From Aquificaceae bacterium (lineage in GTDB: Bacteria > Aquificota > Aquificia > Aquificales > Aquificaceae), in the NCBI GenBank assembly GCA_027014185.1, contig JALWEK010000162.1, positions 1-8,601 of the forward strand: a stretch of 8,601 bases of DNA. The letters run 5' to 3'. The notes beneath the pieces were generated by a model, which saw nothing but the letters and a program-made list of their open reading frames with translations, was not told the origin of the DNA and did not search any database. Positions 1 through 6,249 of this stretch are shown piece after piece (position 1 is the stretch's first letter; each line of letters begins with the position of its first letter). The translations under genes and the position numbers were made by a program.

Positions 1-1139
1 TCGTCCCTTATCTCACCCACGCGTATCACGTCCGGATCCTGTCTGAGGAAGTGTCTTATGGCCCGGGCGAAGGTGTATCCCGCCTTCTCGTTCACCTGGG
101 TCTGCTTTATGAAGGGAAACCTGTACTCTATCGGGTCCTCTACAGTTAGGACGTTCTTTCTCAAGAAGTTCACCCTTCTCAGGGCTGCGTAAAGGGTTGT
201 GGTCTTCCCCGAGCCTGTTGGTCCTGTAACCAGCACCATACCGTAGGGCTTGGATATGACCTCCTCGAAATCTTTAAGGGTATCCCTTTCAAAACCAAGA
301 TTCCTCAGGTTGAAGAGGGAAAGGTTCTTGGGAAGGAGCCTCATGACCACGTTCTCGCCGTAGGTGGTCGGTGCTGTAGATACCCTCACATCGTAACTTT
401 CCCCCAAAAAGGTGTAGGTGAAACCCCCATCTTGGGGTAGCCTCTGCTCCGAGATGTCCATCCCACTCATTATCTTTATCCTTGAGACGAGGACAGGATG
501 GATCTCCTTTGGTATAGAGTAGTAATGGTGCAGTACTCCGTCTATCCTGAAGAAGGCGTGGGAGGCTACGGTCTCCGGTGATATGTGAACGTCCGTGGCC
601 CTGTCTATTATGGCGTGGTTCAGTATCAGATCTATCAGCTTGGGGACGTTCGCCTGATTGTTTTTGGATTCTAATATTACCTTCCTTATCTGCTCCTCTA
701 CAGGACTTGTCAGCTGCTCGTAGTATATCTCTATGCTCCTTAGTATGCTCTCCCTGTCGGATACTAGAACCTCCACCTCCTTCCCTGTCTTCTTCTTGAT
801 TATGTCCACCACGTTTATGTTGAAAGGATCGGAAACGGCCACCTTCAGAACATCACCTTTGACCTCGATAGGTATTGCTTCAAGCTGAAGGGCTGTGTTC
901 TTATCGAGGAGTTTCAGGGCTTCTAGGGAAGGACTGTAGAGTGTAAGGTCTATGAACTCCTTCCCCGCCTGATGGGCTATCGCCTGGGCGAGCTCAGAGG
1001 TTGATACGAAGGAGAGTTCAACAAGTATATCTCCAAGGCTCTTGGCTTCTAACCTCTGGACCTCAAGGGCTATCTCGAGCTGGTCTCTGGATAGGTAGCC
1101 GAGTTCCTCTAAGAGTTCTCCAAGCTTTTTGCGGGTCAT
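1..1139 (-). CDS. gspE: GspE/PilB/MshE-family pilus assembly ATPase, 3'-truncated by window edge
   Basis: Cytoplasmic hexameric ATPase that powers extension of a type IV pilus or type II pseudopilus at the inner membrane. My translation of the reverse strand gives 379 codons with no stop before the window edge, so the C-terminus is missing. Residues 5-57 are two MshEN-type 24-residue motifs and residues 58-140 complete the GspE N-terminal domain. The catalytic part shows DRATDVHISPE (179-189), SRIKIMSGMDISEQRLPQDG (219-238), Walker A GPTGSGKT (306-313), the Asp box LTVEDP (331-336) and the Walker B region RQDPDVIRVGEIRD (366-379). The family usually has about 550 residues, so the His box and any tetracysteine zinc site lie outside. 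The ATG at 1139 is fixed because an in-frame TAA directly precedes it; there is no clear Shine-Dalgarno, so coupling to the prepilin ending 18 nt upstream is likely. The family is certain; MshE rather than GspE/PilB is inferred from the mshL-type neighbours, and the symbol is a family label. Confidence 0.93.
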   Translation of the reverse strand, partial: MTRKKLGELLEELGYLSRDQLEIALEVQRLEAKSLGDILVELSFVSTSELAQAIAHQAGKEFIDLTLYSPSLEALKLLDKNTALQLEAIPIEVKGDVLKVAVSDPFNINVVDIIKKKTGKEVEVLVSDRESILRSIEIYYEQLTSPVEEQIRKVILESKNNQANVPKLIDLILNHAIIDRATDVHISPETVASHAFFRIDGVLHHYYSIPKEIHPVLVSRIKIMSGMDISEQRLPQDGGFTYTFLGESYDVRVSTAPTTYGENVVMRLLPKNLSLFNLRNLGFERDTLKDFEEVISKPYGMVLVTGPTGSGKTTTLYAALRRVNFLRKNVLTVEDPIEYRFPFIKQTQVNEKAGYTFARAIRHFLRQDPDVIRVGEIRD

Positions 1140-1157
1140 TTATACAAAATTTTAAAC

Positions 1158-1739
1158 TTATATTTCAAAGCATAAACTTTGATAGTTATCTCCCGAAAGG
1201 TTGAACGCCCTTATATCGCCTGTACTTACATTTCCGTCGTCATATTTCCTATCTATATCTTCTGCTACTTCTGCCGGTACCCATTCAAAACACACTAAAG
1301 GACGAGGCCACCCTCCTCCACCAGGTAACGAATGCCCATGCCCAACGCCTATTCTGAAACCAAATGGATGAGTTGGTGATTCTGAATCAGAAGCATCACC
1401 GGTTATAAGGTTTGCCATTCTCAGGTGTCTCCAAACGAGACAGCTTTCATGGGTGCTTCCAGTATCACAGTACTGTACTGAAAAGCCTATCACCCCATCT
1501 CCGTCTCCAGCAGGCATACCAGGCCATCTATCATCCGCTTCGTCATCGTCACCAGGCCACTTCTTATAACGATCCAGATATGTAATCATGGCAGCAGATA
1601 TCTCTCTATATTCGTTGTATAGAGCTTTTGTTCTTGCATTGTGTACTATCTCTTTTCCTTTCAATATTATGCCTAAGATAATACCAATTATGACTAAAAC
1701 TATGGCAAGTTCCACAAGGGTAAAGCCTCTTTCTTGCAT
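1158..1739 (-). CDS. Type IV prepilin / pseudopilin (paralogue A, 193 aa)
   Basis: Fibre subunit or minor pilin. The N-terminus MQERG|FTLVELAIVLVIIG has the prepilin-peptidase site after Gly5, Phe at mature +1, Glu at mature +5 and a hydrophobic helix to about residue 27. The globular domain has WPGDD (61-65), ADDRW (68-72), GDGDG (78-82), the stretch CLVWRHLRMANLITGD (100-115) and IDRKYDDGNVSTGDIR (162-177). The last fits a DDG/TG signature common in one PulG-like prepilin subfamily and may bind a metal; that role is inferred. Cysteines at 91, 100, 150 and 190 could form disulfides in the periplasm. It lies 2 nt downstream of its paralogue, with only a weak Shine-Dalgarno (TTAGG) inside that gene, which points to translational coupling. 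Codon use is more AT-rich than in the ATPase, as is common in pilin genes. Major versus minor pilin cannot be decided from sequence alone. Confidence 0.92.
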   Translation of the reverse strand: MQERGFTLVELAIVLVIIGIILGIILKGKEIVHNARTKALYNEYREISAAMITYLDRYKKWPGDDDEADDRWPGMPAGDGDGVIGFSVQYCDTGSTHESCLVWRHLRMANLITGDASDSESPTHPFGFRIGVGHGHSLPGGGGWPRPLVCFEWVPAEVAEDIDRKYDDGNVSTGDIRAFNLSGDNYQSLCFEI

Positions 1740-1741
1740 TG

Positions 1742-2338
1742 TCAGAACCTAACAGCTAAATCTATGGTGCCAGTGTTAGGATAATCACTACCAGAGCAAG
1801 CGGTTCCACCGACTCTTACAACAGATCCAGTATCACATTTCCCATCATCCATAGCCTGATCAACCGACTGAGCAGCCGTAGCATCTAGGTTTTCTAGCCT
1901 TATCCAATGGCCAGTTTGACCAGCGTGGGTTGCGTAATATACATTTATTGGACCACCAAATACATGTTTTGGTGTCATAGAAGCTGGATTGGTGTCATTC
2001 CTGTCTCCACTTATTATGTTGGCGTACCTCAAATGTTGCCACAACAGACAGGATTCTTCAGTAGCTGCACTACAAGTTCCACCTTCCACTATACCATCTC
2101 CATCCCCTGCTCCTATAGACCATCTGTCATCTGCTGTTGGATCATCACCAGGATAATAACCGTATCTATCGTAATAAGTATAAAAAGCTGCTAAGACTTC
2201 TTTAATCTGACTCTGAACTCTTTTCACTTTAGCATTAAAAATAAGCTCTTGACCTTTGAGTATAGCTCCAAGGATTATCCCAATTATCACAAGAACTATT
2301 GCCAACTCGACGAGTGTAAAACCTTTCTCTCTCCTCAT
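1742..2338 (-). CDS. Type IV prepilin / pseudopilin (paralogue B, 198 aa)
   Basis: First gene of the leftward unit. The start at 2338 is chosen over an in-frame ATG at 2422 because a strong AGGAGGT lies 5 nt upstream and it yields a normal six-residue leader MRREKG|FTLVELAIVLVIIG; the longer version would have an implausible 34-residue leader and overlap the opposite gene. Glu at mature +5 and a hydrophobic helix to about residue 28 are present. The globular domain closely parallels paralogue A: YYDRYGYYPGDD (55-66), ADDRW (69-73), GAGDGDG (76-82), CLLWQHLRYANIISGD (97-112) and a DDGKCDTGSVVR segment (164-175). Cysteines are at 89, 97, 168 and 181. Shared motifs in the same order, with diverged C-terminal ends, indicate an old tandem duplication. 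It may be the major subunit because it is promoter-proximal with the best ribosome binding site; this is inference. Confidence 0.93.
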   Translation of the reverse strand: MRREKGFTLVELAIVLVIIGIILGAILKGQELIFNAKVKRVQSQIKEVLAAFYTYYDRYGYYPGDDPTADDRWSIGAGDGDGIVEGGTCSAATEESCLLWQHLRYANIISGDRNDTNPASMTPKHVFGGPINVYYATHAGQTGHWIRLENLDATAAQSVDQAMDDGKCDTGSVVRVGGTACSGSDYPNTGTIDLAVRF

Positions 2339-2343
2339 CTCAA

Positions 2344-2350
2344 ACCTCCT
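2344..2350 (-). promoter_or_regulatory. Strong Shine-Dalgarno AGGAGGT for prepilin B
   Basis: The reverse strand reads AGGAGGT, then TTGAG, then ATG at 2338. This is the best ribosome binding site seen in the window. It decides the start of the 198-residue prepilin and excludes the longer in-frame start at 2422. Confidence 0.85.
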
Positions 2351-2371
2351 CAGACCATCCTCGCTTGGAAT

Positions 2372-2400
2372 ATTATCGGATAGTGCCGTTTCTTTTTCAA
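2372..2400 (-). promoter_or_regulatory. Sigma70-like promoter for the prepilin-ATPase unit
   Basis: On the reverse strand, TTGAAA (2400-2395) is followed by exactly 17 nt and then GATAAT (2377-2372), giving 5/6 and 5/6 matches to the TTGACA/TATAAT consensus. The predicted transcript start near 2365 gives a leader of about 27 nt containing the strong Shine-Dalgarno. It lies in the 76-bp gap between two divergent genes. No comparably good promoter was found for the rightward unit: TATTAT (2371-2376) is a possible -10 for it, overlapping this one, but without a recognisable -35. Confidence 0.6.
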
Positions 2401-2414
2401 TAGTATTAATAAGG

Positions 2415-3782
2415 ATGGGCACCCTGGCGAGCGCTTACTGCACCGACACCGGAGCGAAGGTAGTCCTCTTTAAAAAGAGCAGGAAAGGTTTTGTATTTCA
2501 AGAGAATCTCACCTTGCAGACCGGGGGTTATAGGTTTCCCGAACTGTACCTTTCGTACTTCTACCCGGATCTGGTTCTGGAAACGGTCCGCATACCGCCG
2601 GTAAAGGACGAGGAGACCATAAATATACTGATAAAGAAGAAGCTGGCCGATACACTCGGCCTCACGGGAAACTACCTCATAGTATTCGAGGAACTACCCG
2701 AGGAGAGCACTCCTACTGAAAAGGTTTTCCGCGTTTTCGCCATCCCTGAGGAAGTTTACAGGAACGAAAGCATACTCCCGAGGGATCTTGAAGAACATCT
2801 CATGATCTTCACCACACCTCACTTCTCGCTTCATGGAGTGTCTAGAGTTGTGGCCGAAGGTAGGACTGTTCTGCACGTCTATGCAGACGATGAGTCTTTA
2901 GTCATGACAGTTAGCCGCGGGGACGAGGTCCTATACACGAGAGGTTTAAAAATTCCACCTTATACCAAAACGGACGAGGAGGCTTACGCAGACTTCATAT
3001 ACGAGAACATCAGCATGACCTACATGTTCGTAGCCCAGAGGAGCAACATACCTGTAGATTTCATCCTCCTGAGCGGAAAGCTGTACGAGAAGGAGAACCT
3101 TATAAACGAGCTTATCCCCTCGGTAAGCTGCGGTATAGCTACGCCTCTGGTACCAAAAGAGTTCAAAAAGGCAGGCCCCATAGTTTTCCTCGAGTTCCTG
3201 CCCTGCTTTGGAAACGTCCTGCTCGACCAGAAGTACGATTTCTCACCGAAGGAGGTCAAGGATAAGAGGGCTCTGAGGCTGCATCTTTCGAAGTTGATCC
3301 CCGTTCTTACACTTCTTTTCGTGCTTTCCCTTTCCATGGTTGGCTTGGAATTTTATAAGTTTTGGAATGAAGTTCAGGAGGTTACTCAGCTTAGAATGAA
3401 GGTTTTATCGAGCCTATCTGCCTTATCTACATATACACCTCTAAGAGGAGAAGCCCTTAATTACTACATAACCTATATGGATCTTCTAGAAAGATCGAGG
3501 AGAGAGAACCCCCTCAACGCCCTACCACAGATAGAGAACTTATTGAAAGAAATCAGCGCAAAAGAATACGTATTTTCTTACAAAAATGAGAAAATTATCT
3601 TTTCTTTTGTTGTAGAAAGCCGCTTTGAAAGCATTGTAGATTTGCTACTTTACAGAGAGAAACTATTAAAGCACTTGGAGGAAATCAGGAATAAAGGCTT
3701 CCTTTACAGAATAGAATCGGAAAAAAAAGCTCTTAAGGAAAACAGGCTTTACATGAGGATAGTTCTGGAGAAGAAGGTATGA
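2415..3782 (+). CDS. GspL/MshI-like alignment protein: fused PilM-like and PilN-like halves (455 aa)
   Basis: Inner-membrane platform protein linking the cytoplasmic motor to the periplasmic alignment complex. Residues 1-265 resemble the PilM/GspL actin-like cytoplasmic fold: β-strand-rich, with a degenerate first phosphate loop at DTGAKVVLF (11-19), so nucleotide binding is doubtful. A basic stretch (KDKRALRLHLSK, 282-293) precedes one membrane helix at about 294-312, and a PilN-like periplasmic domain of about 140 residues follows, first helical and then α/β. One protein thus covers PilM and PilN, as in GspL and MshI. The start is ATG 2415: upstream in-frame codons would run back into the divergent prepilin gene, and the family's first strand begins right here. 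AAGG abuts the ATG with no spacing, so initiation may be weak or leaderless. It overlaps the next gene by 4 nt (ATGA). Base composition drops sharply at about codon 300-310, where the membrane segment ends. Confidence 0.8.
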   Translation: MGTLASAYCTDTGAKVVLFKKSRKGFVFQENLTLQTGGYRFPELYLSYFYPDLVLETVRIPPVKDEETINILIKKKLADTLGLTGNYLIVFEELPEESTPTEKVFRVFAIPEEVYRNESILPRDLEEHLMIFTTPHFSLHGVSRVVAEGRTVLHVYADDESLVMTVSRGDEVLYTRGLKIPPYTKTDEEAYADFIYENISMTYMFVAQRSNIPVDFILLSGKLYEKENLINELIPSVSCGIATPLVPKEFKKAGPIVFLEFLPCFGNVLLDQKYDFSPKEVKDKRALRLHLSKLIPVLTLLFVLSLSMVGLEFYKFWNEVQEVTQLRMKVLSSLSALSTYTPLRGEALNYYITYMDLLERSRRENPLNALPQIENLLKEISAKEYVFSYKNEKIIFSFVVESRFESIVDLLLYREKLLKHLEEIRNKGFLYRIESEKKALKENRLYMRIVLEKKV

Positions 3783-4267
3783 GGCTAAAGTACGGTATAT
3801 ACGTTCTGCTGCTTCTCCTTCTGACATTCTGCTTTTCAATCTACCTTAGGATGGGAAGTGTAGAGGAAAAGATCCAGAGGGAAAAGTCAGAGCTAGAGAG
3901 ATCTTTAAGGGACATTAGGTTGAAGAAAGAAAAGCTCAGAAGGCTATGGAAAAAGGTCTCTAAAGAAGGCCTTCAAAAGTATAAAGAACTTGAAGCCTTG
4001 GAGCTTTTACTTAGCTATGTGGAAGAACTCAAGAGAGATTTCGATGTTGAGGTAATAAAGGAGGTTAGCAGGGAGGGTAGTATATGGAGAATGGATCTGA
4101 AACTAAGTCTGAAGCCCGGAAGTGGGAATGAACTAAGCCGTGAGGTAGGAAATCTTTTAAGTTCCAAAGCTCCTGTAGTTTTCCTACGAAAACTCTATAT
4201 AGATACTCAGAAAGGCAGAGCTGAGCTCATTGTTTCCCTACTACAGCCTTTTGTAGGTGTGGAATGA
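3779..4267 (+). CDS. PilO/GspM/MshJ-like alignment-complex protein (162 aa)
   Basis: Small bitopic inner-membrane protein expected to pair with the PilN-like half of the preceding product. A very hydrophobic helix lies at residues 6-23 after a short basic N-terminus (MRLKYG). Residues 28-60 are Glu/Lys/Arg-rich with coiled-coil character. The remaining 100 or so residues show an α/β pattern compatible with the ferredoxin-like fold of PilO and GspM. The family diverges strongly in sequence, so the call rests on topology, size and position between the PilMN-like and PilP-like genes. It overlaps both neighbours by 4 nt (ATGA at 3779-3782 and 4264-4267). GC is about 41%, clearly lower than the flanking secretin and ATPase genes. 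Confidence 0.7.
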   Translation: MRLKYGIYVLLLLLLTFCFSIYLRMGSVEEKIQREKSELERSLRDIRLKKEKLRRLWKKVSKEGLQKYKELEALELLLSYVEELKRDFDVEVIKEVSREGSIWRMDLKLSLKPGSGNELSREVGNLLSSKAPVVFLRKLYIDTQKGRAELIVSLLQPFVGVE

Positions 4268-4716
4268 TGAAAGTTCCCAAGCATATTTTTTACCTTCTTG
4301 TACCAATCCCTGTAGTATTAGTCATCTCCTACTACGCTTCTTCAGCTATTGCTTCCTATCTAGAGGATCTTTTGATAAGGGGTATAGGTAAAGAATTGAC
4401 GAGAGTTCCCGATTTTGAAGTTCAAGAGGCTGAGTTGGATAGGAGGGCTATAGATGTGCTCGCTTATATAGATGTGGGCTACAGGGCTAAGAAGGTCCCC
4501 CTTGTGACCAGAAGCCCTGAAAAGAGTCCAGAGAAGCCGCCCTCGTACAGGGTGCAGTTCGTTTTCGTGGGAAAGAAGAACTACGCTATCATCAACGGCA
4601 GGCTCCTGAGAGAGGGAGATTACCTCTCCCAAGAGGAGAAAATTGTTAAGATTACAAGGAAGGGAGTCCTGCTATCTGGAAGGTGGGGAAAGAGATGGCT
4701 TTACATAGTAGAGTGA
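4264..4716 (+). CDS. PilP/GspC/MshK-like periplasmic linker protein (150 aa)
   Basis: Predicted to connect the inner-membrane PilN/PilO-like pair to the secretin. A membrane helix at residues 8-32 anchors it. Residues 33-80 form a helical then extended linker, and residues 82-93 are rich in Pro, Ser, Glu and Lys (RSPEKSPEKPPS). Residues 94-150 form a small β-domain matching the GspC homology region, with the characteristic AIINGRLLREGD (108-119) followed by KIVKITRKGVLLSG (126-139). In GspC and PilP this domain contacts the secretin N0 domain. Unlike PilP it has no lipobox, so it resembles GspC/MshK in topology. ATG 4264 is used, with AGGTG upstream; a second ATG immediately follows at 4267. 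The last 22 nt overlap the secretin gene. The first 60 or so codons are AT-rich and the β-domain half is GC-rich. Confidence 0.75.
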   Translation: MMKVPKHIFYLLVPIPVVLVISYYASSAIASYLEDLLIRGIGKELTRVPDFEVQEAELDRRAIDVLAYIDVGYRAKKVPLVTRSPEKSPEKPPSYRVQFVFVGKKNYAIINGRLLREGDYLSQEEKIVKITRKGVLLSGRWGKRWLYIVE

Positions 4717-6248
4717 TTCTGCTTTTCTTTGTGCTCTTGCTCTCCTGCGCCCAGAAGACCTCCGAGGTCGAACAAAAATCGAAGAGTGTGGAAAAGAAGA
4801 TAGAAAAGCACAGAGAGGAACTTCAGATAGTTAAAGCACCTCCCCATATACCCCCGCCCATACTCCCCTCTACCTACGAAGAGGTCTCCCCCTTTGAAGG
4901 GAAGGAGTTCACCATGTCCGCAGTTTCTGCACCTCTGACGAAGGTCCTCTACGCTATAGCCGATGGGGCGGGTCTGAACTTGATCATCTCACCCGAGGTG
5001 GACACTAACAAGACCATAACCGCCACCTTCGACAGGGTCCCGATGAAGGAGGCCCTCGACATAATCATGGACATGACGGGGCTTTACTATGAGGTGAGAG
5101 GAAACGTCCTCTATGTTAAGGAATTCATGACGAAAACCTTCAAGCTTCCTTATGTTCACACGGTAACTGAGTATTCTAGCTCTTTGGGGGGAGACGTGCT
5201 GGGCGGTGCACTCCTTGCTGGAGCTGGTGCTGGGGCTGCAACCGGAGGAGTTGCAGCAACTACAGGTGCAGCAACCACAGGAGGTGGCTTAGGGACATCG
5301 GGATTGAGAGGGGAATTTTCAGTAGATTACGAGAATCCCGAGGGCATAAACGATTTCTACGCCCAGGTGGAGGAAAACCTCAAGGCCTTGCTTTCCAAAG
5401 AGGGCAAGTACGTGCTGAACAAGTTCACTGGAACCCTCGTCGTAACTGACAAGAGGAAGAACGTGGAAAAGGTGGAGGAGTTTATCAAAAGGCTGAGGCA
5501 GGAGGTGGACAAGCAGGTCCTGATAGAGGCGAAGATAGTGGAGATAGCCCTCTCAGACGAGTTTCAGTACGGTATAGACTGGAGCGCTTTCTTCAGGGAC
5601 GTCTTCGGGACGGGAGCGAACGTTACCCTGTCCCAGACCTTGTCCATACCAACAGGTGGGTTTGCAAGCCTAAACGTCGTCTCCTCGGACTTTACAACCC
5701 TCATAAACGCACTCGCCAGGTACGGTAAAGTTTACACCCTGTCAAACCCGAGGATAATGGTTGCCAACGGACAGAGCGCCCTTATAGCCACCGGGATAGT
5801 CACCCCCTTCTTCGAGAGGCAAGCAGTGACGATCACTGGAACTGCAACCACTCAGCTCCAGGAGAACATAGTGAGGACGAACGTTTTGGAAGGAGTCCTC
5901 TTAGGAGTTACACCTTACGTGGACGACAAGGGTGAGGTAATTCTTAACATAGTTCCCGTGTCCACGAGACTTGAGGGAACGAAAACTCTTGAGAGAAACG
6001 GTGAGGTCCTGGCCGAGGCCCCGGTTCTGAACATAAAAGAAACAGGGACAATAGTTAAGGTAAGGGATAACGAGCTAATCGTCATAGGGGGCCTGATAGG
6101 TGATGTAAAGGGAGTTGAAGAGCGGAAGATTCCAGGCCTCGGAGACGTGCCCGTTCTCGGATACCTCTTCAAGAGCAAGAGGGTCTTTAAAGAAAAAAGA
6201 GAGTTGATAATATTCTTAAGGCCAAGGATAATCCAGTCAGGGTTTTAG
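4695..6248 (+). CDS. mshL: MshL-type lipoprotein secretin (517 aa)
   Basis: Outer-membrane channel through which the pilus or substrate leaves the cell. A signal peptide ends in LLSC (15-18), giving a lipidated Cys18; position -2 is Leu, slightly off the lipobox consensus. Residues 70-145 are an STN/N0 domain, 162-206 a Gly/Ala/Thr-rich stretch, 213-270 an N1-like domain and 272-512 the secretin barrel domain. Diagnostic segments are VLIEAKIVEIALSDEFQYGI (275-294), LSNPRIMVANGQSALIATG (349-367), VLLGVTPYVDDKGEVILNIV (401-420) and IPGLGDVPVLGYLFKSK (479-495). Length fits MshL rather than the longer GspD and PilQ. ATG 4695 is preferred to an in-frame GTG at 4683 because it gives a compact signal peptide and has GGAAGGTGGGG upstream. 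The gene begins inside its PilP-like neighbour, as expected for translational coupling, and ends 1 nt before the TPR gene. Confidence 0.93.
   Translation: MALHSRVILLFFVLLLSCAQKTSEVEQKSKSVEKKIEKHREELQIVKAPPHIPPPILPSTYEEVSPFEGKEFTMSAVSAPLTKVLYAIADGAGLNLIISPEVDTNKTITATFDRVPMKEALDIIMDMTGLYYEVRGNVLYVKEFMTKTFKLPYVHTVTEYSSSLGGDVLGGALLAGAGAGAATGGVAATTGAATTGGGLGTSGLRGEFSVDYENPEGINDFYAQVEENLKALLSKEGKYVLNKFTGTLVVTDKRKNVEKVEEFIKRLRQEVDKQVLIEAKIVEIALSDEFQYGIDWSAFFRDVFGTGANVTLSQTLSIPTGGFASLNVVSSDFTTLINALARYGKVYTLSNPRIMVANGQSALIATGIVTPFFERQAVTITGTATTQLQENIVRTNVLEGVLLGVTPYVDDKGEVILNIVPVSTRLEGTKTLERNGEVLAEAPVLNIKETGTIVKVRDNELIVIGGLIGDVKGVEERKIPGLGDVPVLGYLFKSKRVFKEKRELIIFLRPRIIQSGF
5252..5281 (+). repeat. 15-bp tandem repeat (two units) in the secretin linker
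   Basis: TGCAGCAACTACAGG (5252-5266) is followed directly by TGCAGCAACCACAGG (5267-5281), differing at one base. In frame it encodes two AATTG pentads, preceded by a related AATGG. The units are multiples of 3, so gain or loss of a unit would keep the reading frame and only change the length of the flexible Gly/Ala segment before the N1-like domain. Confidence 0.85.
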
Positions 6249-6249
6249 G

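Noticed and set aside
1140..1157. Promoter or ribosome binding site between prepilin A and the ATPase
   Set aside because: The 18-nt gap is AT-rich, but has no Shine-Dalgarno, and the only TATAAA-like string overlaps the start codon, so it cannot serve as a -10 for this gene.
578..1204. Rightward open frames opposite the ATPase gene (578-799 and 1001-1204)
   Set aside because: They are antisense to well-conserved GspE coding sequence, with Cys/Ser/Leu-rich translations and no recognisable domain.
2371..2376. TATTAT as -10 of a rightward promoter
   Set aside because: No recognisable -35 at 16-18 nt spacing; it overlaps the better leftward promoter, so it is noted only as a possibility.
2256..2414. 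Upstream extension of the PilMN-like frame from 2256
   Set aside because: This part is antisense to the prepilin N-terminus and the promoter; its translation is low in complexity and resembles no family. ATG 2415 fits the fold.
2339..2422. N-terminal extension of prepilin B from an in-frame ATG at 2422
   Set aside because: It would add 28 residues before the prepilin leader, overlap the divergent gene and ignore the strong AGGAGGT directly upstream of the ATG at 2338.
3020..3337. Leftward open frame inside the PilMN-like gene
   Set aside because: Shadow of a supported gene on the other strand; no Shine-Dalgarno and no coherent protein features. The same holds for 2694-2876, 4360-4632, 5915-6178, 7321-7527 and 7541-7765.
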